Shown: piece after piece, positions 6,012-12,310 of the stretch | Layout: each line of letters begins with the position of its first letter | How positions within the stretch are numbered: position 1 is the first letter of the stretch | DNA from: Microcaldota archaeon | GTDB lineage: Archaea; Micrarchaeota; Micrarchaeia; Anstonellales; Anstonellaceae | Direction of reading: 5' to 3' | Assembly (NCBI GenBank): GCA_021813025.1 | Contig: JAKAME010000005.1 | Span: 1-38,238, forward strand | DNA: 38,238 bases | The notes under the pieces: generated by a model | What the model was told of the DNA's origin: nothing | The model's database searches: none | Seen by the model: only the letters and a program-made list of their open reading frames with translations | Translations under genes and position numbers: made by a program

Positions 6012-6941
6012 ATGGCACAGGAAGGATTTCTGATAAAGCAGGAGAAATATCTCGAAGCCGGCATCCACATCGGAACCAAGCTTCGGGTAATAGACATGAA
6101 CAAGTTCATCTACCGCACGAGAAACGACGGCTTGTTCGTTCTCGACCTTCGCAAAATAGACGAGCGCATAAGGCTTGCAGGAAAGCTCATGTCAAAATAC
6201 GCGCCTGAGGAGATTGTGGTCGTTGCCTCGCGCGCCTACTCCTCCATGGCTGCGCAGGCTTTCGGACGGGTTACTGGCGCGCACGTGATTGCGGGGCGCT
6301 TCGTGCCCGGCGCGTTCACCAACGTGCAGCGCGCCGACTTCGTTGAGCCAAAGCTTGTGGTCATCTGCGACCCCAAGGGCGAGAGGCAGGCGGTGCTGGA
6401 ATGCGGCAAGATGGGCCTGCCCACGGTGGGATTGTGCGACACGGACAACTACACCATGCACATCGACTGGGTGATTCCCTGCAACAACAAGGGACGCCGC
6501 TCTCTGGCCCTCATCTTCTGGCTGCTCGCGCGCGAGATGGCCATGGTGAACGGCAAGACAACTTCATACGACGACTTCAAGCCCACCCTGGAAGAGTTCG
6601 AGGCTTCGCTGAACGCGCCTGCGCCTGAAGCTGCAAACGCGCCTGCCGTGGATGCGGCCTCTGCCCCCCAGGCCCCGCTGATTGAGACCGAATCCCCGGC
6701 CGCAAGCGCAGCAGAAGTGGCGGAAGAGGTGGAGGAGGCAGAGGAGGAAGAGGAGGCCGAAAAGGCAGGAGCTGAGGGCAAGGAAGCTTCGGCCGATGTT
6801 GAAAAGAAAGAGGGCGAGGCAAAGGCTTCCGGCGCGAAAAAGCCCCGCGCGCCCCGCGCCAGGAAGGCCGAGGGAGGGGAGAGGAAAGAGCCCGAATCCC
6901 GCGGCAGGGCCCACAAGGACGAGGAAGGGAAGAAAGAGTGA
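6012..6941 (+). CDS. rps2: 30S ribosomal protein uS2 with acidic/Ala-rich C-terminal extension
   Basis: Small-subunit protein at the head-body junction. The core shows EAGIHIGTKLRVIDMNKFIYRTRNDGLFVLDLRKIDERI, GRFVPGAFTN, PKLVVICDPKGERQAV and GLPTVGLCDTDN, all typical of archaeal uS2. ATG 6012 is chosen because GGTGAAAACT ends directly before it; the track start at 6000 overlaps this site. The product is 309 residues against about 200 for most archaea. Beyond residue 200 there is an Ala/Pro-rich then strongly acidic (E-rich) then Lys/Arg-rich tail, likely disordered. A T-rich tract follows the stop and may terminate transcription. Confidence 0.93.
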   Translation: MAQEGFLIKQEKYLEAGIHIGTKLRVIDMNKFIYRTRNDGLFVLDLRKIDERIRLAGKLMSKYAPEEIVVVASRAYSSMAAQAFGRVTGAHVIAGRFVPGAFTNVQRADFVEPKLVVICDPKGERQAVLECGKMGLPTVGLCDTDNYTMHIDWVIPCNNKGRRSLALIFWLLAREMAMVNGKTTSYDDFKPTLEEFEASLNAPAPEAANAPAVDAASAPQAPLIETESPAASAAEVAEEVEEAEEEEEAEKAGAEGKEASADVEKKEGEAKASGAKKPRAPRARKAEGGERKEPESRGRAHKDEEGKKE

Positions 6942-6952
6942 AGCGGCCCTTT

Positions 6953-6989
6953 CGCTTTTTCATTTTTTCCAATTTTTCCCGCTTGTTTT
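6953..6989 (+). terminator. T-rich tract downstream of uS2
   Basis: Several runs of five to six T (CGCTTTTTCATTTTTTCCAA and following) sit 10-45 bases after the uS2 stop. Oligo-T runs are the known intrinsic termination signal of archaeal polymerase. Confidence 0.5.
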
Positions 6990-7024
6990 ACGACGATAAA
7001 ATGCGCCTGGCACGGGCCGAGCGA

Positions 7025-7034
7025 TTTATAAATA
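7025..7034 (+). promoter_or_regulatory. TATA box for thioredoxin-like/GT2 pair
   Basis: TTTATAAATA lies about 60 bases upstream of the ATG at 7093. This implies a leader of roughly 35 bases that contains the ribosome-binding site GAGGTGTTTTC. Confidence 0.6.
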
Positions 7035-7092
7035 CACCCCGGTTTAGAGAGGAGAGGTTGCAGCGCGAATCCTCCCCAAGCGAGGTGTTTTC

Positions 7093-7755
7093 ATGGCTTT
7101 GAACCCTTTTGCCAAGGCAGCCATACTTACGATAGCGGTTGCGGCCCTTGCGCTGGTCGTGGTTTCCCAGCTTGACGACGCGCGGGCAGGCTCGCTGAGA
7201 AAGAGCGTGGAGCTGGTTTCGTTCGAGAGCGAATCGAGCCGGCTGGTTTCCGAGTACGCCCAGCTTGGGGACGGGGACCCGTGCATGTTCGCGAACTTCA
7301 CGACTTCGCTGCAAAAGGAGAGGGCATACTCGCTGGCGGAGAAGCTCGGGGACTACCAGCGCTCCAACATGGTTGGCGCGGATTATGAGGCCATAAAGCG
7401 CGCGTATTTCGTAAGCCTGGCCGAGCTGCACATCCGGACGCTGGAAAACGCGCGCAAATGCCCCCAGTACGCGGAAATACCCGTGCTGTTCTTCTACCGC
7501 GAGGCGCCCCCGGACTGCCCGGAATGCAGGCTGCAGAACGAGGCCCTCGTGCTCGCGGCGCAAAGGTGCGGCAACGTGCGCACCTTCGCTTTTCCAGTGA
7601 ATGCCAACTACTCCTTCATCCAGCTGCTGGTCGGCAAATACAAGGTGCAGAAAGTCCCCGCCATGGTGATAGACGAGCGCGAGCTGGTTGACACGATTCA
7701 GAACCAGGACCAAATCGTGGCCATGCTGGAAAAAGACGGGGCGGCGTGCAGCTAG
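7093..7755 (+). CDS. Membrane-anchored thioredoxin-fold protein
   Basis: The first 25 residues form a hydrophobic segment (KAAILTIAVAALALVVVSQL) that is either an uncleaved anchor or signal peptide, placing the rest outside the membrane. Residues about 130-215 look like a thioredoxin fold: IPVLFFYREAPPDCPECRLQNEAL contains a CPEC active-site-like motif, and VQKVPAMVID supplies the expected cis-Pro loop. The middle (residues 30-125) is helical with a few cysteines. Likely role is extracytoplasmic thiol-disulfide exchange, inferred from the motif. A GT2 gene begins 23 bases downstream and is probably co-transcribed. Confidence 0.7.
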   Translation: MALNPFAKAAILTIAVAALALVVVSQLDDARAGSLRKSVELVSFESESSRLVSEYAQLGDGDPCMFANFTTSLQKERAYSLAEKLGDYQRSNMVGADYEAIKRAYFVSLAELHIRTLENARKCPQYAEIPVLFFYREAPPDCPECRLQNEALVLAAQRCGNVRTFAFPVNANYSFIQLLVGKYKVQKVPAMVIDERELVDTIQNQDQIVAMLEKDGAACS

Positions 7756-7778
7756 CCAGAATGGGCCGGTGTTTTGCG

Positions 7779-9089
7779 ATGGATGCCAAGTTCGGGCAGC
7801 GAAGAAGGGCCGTCATGTTCGGCATTTTTTGCCTGGCGGCGGCGGTAGTGGCGCTCCTTTTCGTGTCTTACCAGACCGTCACGCTGTTCTACAGCCTCCT
7901 CACGGTCTACATCTTCTTCGTTTTCCTGACCATATGGCTTGACGGGGCGTGGAGGACGATTTCCCCGCCAAAGCCCGCGAAATGGCCCGGAGTGAGCATC
8001 ATAATACCCTCATACAACTCGGCCTCCACGCTAAGGGACTGCGTTGCCGCATGCAAGCGCCTGCGCTATGCTGGAAAGGCCGAGATAATAGTAATTGACG
8101 ACGGCAGCACGGACGGCTCGTGCGAAAGCCTGCGCATTGCAGGCGTGAAGGTTTTCCGCAAGGAAAACGGGGGGAAGGCCTCGGCCATGAATTTCGGGAT
8201 AAAGAAGGCTTCGTACGGGCGGATAGTGTGCGTTGACAGCGACTCCTACCCCCGCGAGGACGCGCTCGAGAAAATGGTCCCGTACATGGAAGAGGACTCA
8301 AAAGTCGGGGCAGTGGTGCTTTTCATCTGCGTGAGCAGGCCGAAAAGCCTGCTTGCGAAGGTGCAGGAGATAGAATACTGGGTTTCGTACGGCTTCTTCC
8401 TCAAGGCGCTTGATTCCATAGGCGGGCTATACGTCACCCCGGGGCCGATGGCCCTCTACCGCAGGGAGGTGTTCGAGAAACTCGGCGGGTTCGAGGAGAA
8501 GAACATAACCGAAGACATGGAGATAGCCCTGCGCATGCAGAAAAACGGCTGGAAGATACGCGCATGCCACCAGTCGGTGGTCTACACCGAGGCCCCTGAC
8601 ACGCTGCAGGGGGTTTTCAGGCAGCGCTTCCGCTGGTTCCGCGGCGGGTTTGCGAACGTGATAAAGTATTTCGACATGTTCTTCAACGAGAAATTCGGCG
8701 CGTTCGGGTTTTTCGTCCTGCCGCTCATCCTTGTAGCCGGATTCTTCGCCTCCACGTTCATGCTCTGGATTCTGGCGAGCTGGGCGAAAAGCGCGCTAAG
8801 CCTCGTGCTGCCCTCGCTCGGCAACATGAAAACCCTCGGCGACTTCATCGTTTCCGCGCCAGGCTCGCTGGACTACATGGCCGTTGATTCTGTTTTCATA
8901 TTCAGCATCTTCTGCACGCTGATATGGTGCTTCTTCGTCTACAAGAGCTTCCAGATAACCGGCAACCGGTTCGGGCCGAAGCACGCCGTTCCCATGGCCC
9001 TTCTGCTGTTCGCATTCCCGCTTTTCCTCGGATTCACCTTCCTTGCGAGCTATGCGGCGGAATTCACCGGGCTGAAGCGCGGCTGGTAG
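7779..9089 (+). CDS. Membrane GT2 glycosyltransferase (processive, PgaC/BcsA-like)
   Basis: A 436-residue family 2 glycosyltransferase. Two N-terminal transmembrane helices are followed by the catalytic domain: SIIIPSYNS, VIDDGSTDGS, VCVDSDSYP (DxD-like metal site), ITEDMEIALRMQ (catalytic base region) and QRFRWFRGG (the QxxRW motif of processive enzymes). Three or four transmembrane helices follow. This layout matches synthases that polymerise and extrude polysaccharides such as poly-N-acetylglucosamine or hyaluronan; the sugar cannot be told from sequence. The start at ATG 7779 is preferred over the track GTG 7746 because GGTGTTTTGCG precedes it. Neighbour: thioredoxin-like protein upstream. 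Confidence 0.85.
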   Translation: MDAKFGQRRRAVMFGIFCLAAAVVALLFVSYQTVTLFYSLLTVYIFFVFLTIWLDGAWRTISPPKPAKWPGVSIIIPSYNSASTLRDCVAACKRLRYAGKAEIIVIDDGSTDGSCESLRIAGVKVFRKENGGKASAMNFGIKKASYGRIVCVDSDSYPREDALEKMVPYMEEDSKVGAVVLFICVSRPKSLLAKVQEIEYWVSYGFFLKALDSIGGLYVTPGPMALYRREVFEKLGGFEEKNITEDMEIALRMQKNGWKIRACHQSVVYTEAPDTLQGVFRQRFRWFRGGFANVIKYFDMFFNEKFGAFGFFVLPLILVAGFFASTFMLWILASWAKSALSLVLPSLGNMKTLGDFIVSAPGSLDYMAVDSVFIFSIFCTLIWCFFVYKSFQITGNRFGPKHAVPMALLLFAFPLFLGFTFLASYAAEFTGLKRGW

Positions 9090-9150
9090 GAGAAAGGGAG
9101 CGCAGAAAAAAGCGCGGATGGCGCGTGAGAAAGGCTTTGGAAGATGATTT

Positions 9151-10425
9151 TTATTTTCCAAACACAAGCGCTTTCTCCCCCAGATATTTCGCCTTCTTTC
9201 CCAATTCCTCCTCTATGGAAAGCAGGCGGTTGTATTTGGCCGTGCGCTCGCCCCGGCAGGGCGCGCCGGACTTGAGCTGGCCGAAAGCCAGGCCAACGGC
9301 CAAATCCGCAATGGTCGTGTCCTCGGTTTCTCCTGAGCGGTGGGACACCATGACGCCCATGTGATGCGCCTTGCAGTACTGGGCGCACTCGATTGCCTCT
9401 GACAAGGTGCCGATTTGGTTGACTTTGAGGAGAAGGCAGGAAATGGCCTTTGCCTCGCGTGCTTTCTTCAGCCGCCTCAAGTTCGTCACAGTGAGGTCGT
9501 CCCCCACTATTTGCGTGCGAGAGCCTATGCTTGCATTCAATTCGCCGAAATGGGCGTAATCCTCCTCGTCAAACGGGTCCTCGAGCGAGACAAGGGGATA
9601 GGAGGAGGCAAGCGAGCGCCAATAATCCACCATCCCGTCCGCATCCTGCTCGCCGCCGTCTATTGAGTAGCGGCTGCTTTTTGCATCAAAAAATGAACTG
9701 GCGGCCGCATCCATTGCAAGCTTCACTTTTTTGGAATAGCCGGCCTCGGTTATTGCGTCCTCAAGCAGGTCGAGGGCTTCGCGGCTGGTTTGCAGCATGG
9801 GCGCGAATCCGCCCTCGTCGCCCACGTTTTTGCCCGAGGGGCCGTAGCGCTTGGCAATGAGCGAGCCCAAGGCATGATAGACCTCGGTGCCTGCTTGCAG
9901 CGCCTCGCTGAACTTGGAAAACCCGACAGGCGCGAGCATGCATTCCTGCACTGCCAGGCCTGAGCCTGCGTGCTTGCCTCCGTTAATCACATTGAGGAAG
10001 GGGATGGGAAGGATGGCGCCGCCAAGAAGCGAATAGGGAGAGACGCCTTTTGATGCGGCTGCCGCCTGCCACACGGCCATTGAAACTGCAGTTGTGGCAT
10101 TGGCCCCAAGGCGCGATTTGTTTTGGGTGCCGTCCAATTCGACGAGAATGGAGTCGATTTTTTCCTGATTTGCCGCAGGCTTGCCTGCAAGAGCCTTGGA
10201 AATGGCCCCGTTCACGTTTGCAACGGCGCGGCTCACTCCTTTTCCTCCCCAAGCCTTGCCCCCGTCGCGCAGCTCAAGGGCCTCGAACGTGCCCGTGGAT
10301 GCGCCTGAAGGGGCATAGGCGCGCGCATGAGTGCCGTCCGAGAGGACGACCTGCGCCTCAACGGTCGGGTTGCCGCGCGAATCAAGGCGCGCAGACGCGC
10401 GCACCGAGCGGATGGTGGCCGGCAT
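9151..10425 (-). CDS. eno: Enolase (phosphopyruvate hydratase)
   Basis: Interconverts 2-phosphoglycerate and phosphoenolpyruvate in glycolysis/gluconeogenesis. The 424-residue protein shows SARLDSRGNPTVEA, GASTGTFEALELRDG, the metal and catalytic segments SLEDPFDEEDY, IVGDDLTVTN and LLKVNQIGTLSEAIECA, and MVSHRSGETEDTTIADLAVG. The family is cytosolic and Mg-dependent. The start ATG at 10425 is preceded by GAGGTAGCCC, which overlaps the stop of the upstream membrane-protein gene, so translation is probably coupled. In many archaea enolase sits inside the ribosomal operon between rpo10 and uS2; here it is about 3 kb away in the opposite direction. Confidence 0.96.
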   Translation of the reverse strand: MPATIRSVRASARLDSRGNPTVEAQVVLSDGTHARAYAPSGASTGTFEALELRDGGKAWGGKGVSRAVANVNGAISKALAGKPAANQEKIDSILVELDGTQNKSRLGANATTAVSMAVWQAAAASKGVSPYSLLGGAILPIPFLNVINGGKHAGSGLAVQECMLAPVGFSKFSEALQAGTEVYHALGSLIAKRYGPSGKNVGDEGGFAPMLQTSREALDLLEDAITEAGYSKKVKLAMDAAASSFFDAKSSRYSIDGGEQDADGMVDYWRSLASSYPLVSLEDPFDEEDYAHFGELNASIGSRTQIVGDDLTVTNLRRLKKAREAKAISCLLLKVNQIGTLSEAIECAQYCKAHHMGVMVSHRSGETEDTTIADLAVGLAFGQLKSGAPCRGERTAKYNRLLSIEEELGKKAKYLGEKALVFGK

Positions 10426-10433
10426 GGGCTACC

Positions 10434-11057
10434 TCAGGCCTTCCAGGCGCTCAGGGGGGTGTCGGAAGCGGCCAGGCGGGCTGCGCGCCCCCCGAAGAGC
10501 GGCACGTGGGGCACTTTTCCGTCTCCCGCCCGCCAGCCCAGATAGGCGAAAATGAGAATGTGCAGGGCGAGAACGATAACGAAGAGGCCGGCCACCTGCG
10601 CGAAGGGGGCTACGGACACGGCTCCGCTCAGGGAGAGAAGGCCCACGAGCGCCAGCACAAGATAGATGACTATGAAGAACCACGAGAGCATGCTGGCCTG
10701 CAGGAAGTGGAAGCGCAGCCATCGCTGGGAAGAGAGGGGCGGGCTGAGGTGGGACCAGAACCACCGCGTCTGGCCGAAGAGCGAGTAGCATCGCTTGCCA
10801 AGCGCAAGCATCTCCAGCGTCTGCGCGTCATTGAGCTTGGGCTCGACTGCGGCAGGGACCGGAATGACCGAGGAGAGGGAATAGGCGGAGGCGGCGCCCG
10901 ATTGGGATGCGGGCCGCCATGCGGAGGATGAGGGCATGGACTGGGAGGGGCGGGCGGAGGCGAACGCCGGCCGGACCGAGCTGAAGCCCGGCTTTGGCGC
11001 AGGCTTTGACGGGCGGCGGCTGGCGCGCCGCCGATGAGACGGATGCTTGGATGCCAT
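10434..11057 (-). CDS. Membrane protein with DUF4870/Tic20-like domain
   Basis: A 207-residue protein. The first 70 residues are Arg/Ser/Pro/Ala-rich and likely disordered. The rest has WLRFHFLQASMLSWFFIVIYLVLALVGLL, a second helix VAGLFVIVLALHILIFAYL, and an ending GDGKVPHVPLFG; a polar start, helices with FHFLQ, then K-x-P near the end resemble the small DUF4870 fold, which is a tentative match. A TATA-like box (GTTTTATTTAAAG, 11081-11093) about 27 bases before the ATG implies a leaderless transcript. It precedes eno and the two genes are nearly abutting. Confidence 0.65.
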   Translation of the reverse strand: MASKHPSHRRRASRRPSKPAPKPGFSSVRPAFASARPSQSMPSSSAWRPASQSGAASAYSLSSVIPVPAAVEPKLNDAQTLEMLALGKRCYSLFGQTRWFWSHLSPPLSSQRWLRFHFLQASMLSWFFIVIYLVLALVGLLSLSGAVSVAPFAQVAGLFVIVLALHILIFAYLGWRAGDGKVPHVPLFGGRAARLAASDTPLSAWKA

Positions 11058-11080
11058 AAGACGGCTAAAGAGCGCAAAGT

Positions 11081-11093
11081 CTTTAAATAAAAC
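11081..11093 (-). promoter_or_regulatory. TATA-like box for membrane protein-eno unit
   Basis: On the minus strand GTTTTATTTAAAG lies about 27 bases upstream of the ATG at 11057, the spacing expected for a leaderless archaeal transcript. Confidence 0.55.
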
Positions 11094-11111
11094 GAAACCG
11101 GCGAGGGGGCT

Positions 11112-11201
11112 CCCTCAAGACGCCTTCGGCGTCTTGGGGCACCGCCGGCTCTCCAGAGCCGGCGATTGTCCTCCTGACCGCCCCCGCCGCTACGGGCGGT
11201 C
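11112..11201. repeat. GC-rich cluster of three perfect hairpins
   Basis: Three consecutive stem-loops fill this gap between divergent genes: CAAGACGCC-TTC-GGCGTCTTG (9 bp, extendable by CCC/GGG), CGCCGGCTCT-CC-AGAGCCGGCG (10 bp) and GACCGCCC/GGGCGGTC (8 bp). No ORF or recognised RNA family was identified. It may be a structured non-coding RNA, a regulatory element or a repeat; on either strand the fold is the same. Confidence 0.6.
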
Positions 11202-11249
11202 CCTCCGGTCCCGGCCCCCGACGTATCCATTTTAAACCTACCCGCCCTA

Positions 11250-11483
11250 ATGGATTACAATACATCGGCCTTAGGCCAATATCCAATTTCAGGTGATATT
11301 TTGATTTGCGAGCGTTGCTCAAACCAGGTGCACTACGCAGAGAAGTGCGAATACTGCAAGAAAAGCGTCTGCTTAAGCTGCGTGAAAAGCGCCAAGCGCA
11401 TAAAGAAGACCAGCCGCCTCTCAATCTGCAAGGGATGCTGGGGAAACTTGCGCGCAAGAAAGCAGTTCAAGGCAGTGAATTAG
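11250..11483 (+). CDS. Small zinc-finger protein with four CxxC pairs
   Basis: A 77-residue protein with CERC, CEYC, CLSC and CKGC pairs, enough for two structural zinc sites in a double zinc-ribbon or treble-clef-like arrangement, plus a basic stretch SAKRIKKTSR. I do not recognise a named family. A TTTTAAA box sits about 20 bases before the ATG. The next gene, also a zinc-ribbon protein, begins 20 bases downstream, so the two probably form one unit. Confidence 0.75.
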   Translation: MDYNTSALGQYPISGDILICERCSNQVHYAEKCEYCKKSVCLSCVKSAKRIKKTSRLSICKGCWGNLRARKQFKAVN

Positions 11484-11502
11484 AACTGGCCGGAAGCGGA
11501 TT

Positions 11503-11886
11503 ATGAAAAGCAAAAGCGAACGGCTCATCCAAGTGTGCCCCAACTGCGGCCATAGGGTCAAGACCAGCGATTTCTTCAGCAAGAATTGGCTTGCGTGGGA
11601 GGGCCAGCAAGCAATAAGCGGCGTTTTCACCTGCCCAAAATGCGGATATTACGGATTGCCGGTCGAGGTGAAGGAGCGCGACCTGCCCAAGATTAAATTC
11701 TCGAACAAGCCCATGGGGCGCCCGGTCTTCAGGAAGATGAATTGGCTTTCGTATCTGATGCTGCTGGGCGTCCTTGGGTGGATTTTGTTCCTGTTAATTT
11801 TTGCCTTCCCGGTCGTGGTGGCGCTCGCAGTCTTGCTGGCCATACTGGCCGCCATCAAATGGCTGTTCAGGCCCGCTTCCTCGTGA
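11503..11886 (+). CDS. Zinc-ribbon membrane protein
   Basis: A 127-residue protein. CPNC (near residue 12) and CPKC (near residue 44) form a four-cysteine zinc ribbon. Residues about 80-122 are hydrophobic and form two closely spaced transmembrane helices (LSYLMLLGVLGWILFLLIFAF and VVVALAVLLAILAAI). The function is unknown. Its 3' end overlaps the 3' end of msrB on the other strand by 20 bases. Confidence 0.75.
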   Translation: MKSKSERLIQVCPNCGHRVKTSDFFSKNWLAWEGQQAISGVFTCPKCGYYGLPVEVKERDLPKIKFSNKPMGRPVFRKMNWLSYLMLLGVLGWILFLLIFAFPVVVALAVLLAILAAIKWLFRPASS

Positions 11887-12301
11887 ATTTCAGGCTTTCC
11901 GAATTGATGCAGAATCTTTTTCCCGTTGGTTTGGGCCCGTCGCCGAACACGTGGCCAAGATGGCCTCCGCATTTGGCGCACACAACCTCGGTGCGGGCCA
12001 TGCCCAGAGACTTGTCCTCGTGCAGCTCCACCTTTTTCTCATCAAGAGCGGCCCAGAAGGCCGGCCAGCCGCAGTGGGAGTCGTATTTGGCTTCTGAGGA
12101 AAAAAGCGGGTTGCCGCAGGCTGCGCAGGAATAGACGCCCTGCCCGAAGTGGGAGTCGTATTGGCCGCTGAAGGGCAGTTCGGTGCCTTTCTCGCGCAGC
12201 ACGCGGAATTGGCTGGGGCTGAGTTGCTTGCGCCATTCGGCGTCGGATTTGAGGATTTTTTGCCCTTGATTTCCGGTTTTGGCGGTTTTTCGTCCTGCCA
12301 T
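11867..12301 (-). CDS. msrB: Peptide-methionine (R)-S-oxide reductase MsrB
   Basis: Reduces methionine-R-sulfoxide in oxidised proteins. The 144-residue sequence has the zinc-binding pairs CAAC and CAKC, the substrate-site segment SHCGWPAFW, GHLGHVFGDGPKPTGKRFC, and the catalytic cysteine in RFCINSESL. It is a full-length stand-alone MsrB with a short basic N-terminal leader. The start ATG at 12301 is preceded by GAGGCTGTGCG that overlaps the ileS stop, so translation is likely coupled to ileS. Confidence 0.94.
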   Translation of the reverse strand: MAGRKTAKTGNQGQKILKSDAEWRKQLSPSQFRVLREKGTELPFSGQYDSHFGQGVYSCAACGNPLFSSEAKYDSHCGWPAFWAALDEKKVELHEDKSLGMARTEVVCAKCGGHLGHVFGDGPKPTGKRFCINSESLKFTRKRA

Positions 12302-12310
12302 CGCACAGCC

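Noticed and set aside
7746-7778. Upstream GTG/ATG starts for the GT2 gene overlapping the thioredoxin-like gene
   Set aside because: GGTGTTTTGCG precedes ATG 7779, and the extra residues are not hydrophobic or conserved in character.
10050-10931. Plus-strand ORF of 293 codons antisense to enolase and the membrane protein
   Set aside because: It is a GC-driven shadow: the opposite strand encodes a full-length enolase with all motifs, and this translation is Arg/Pro/Gly-rich with no recognisable domain.
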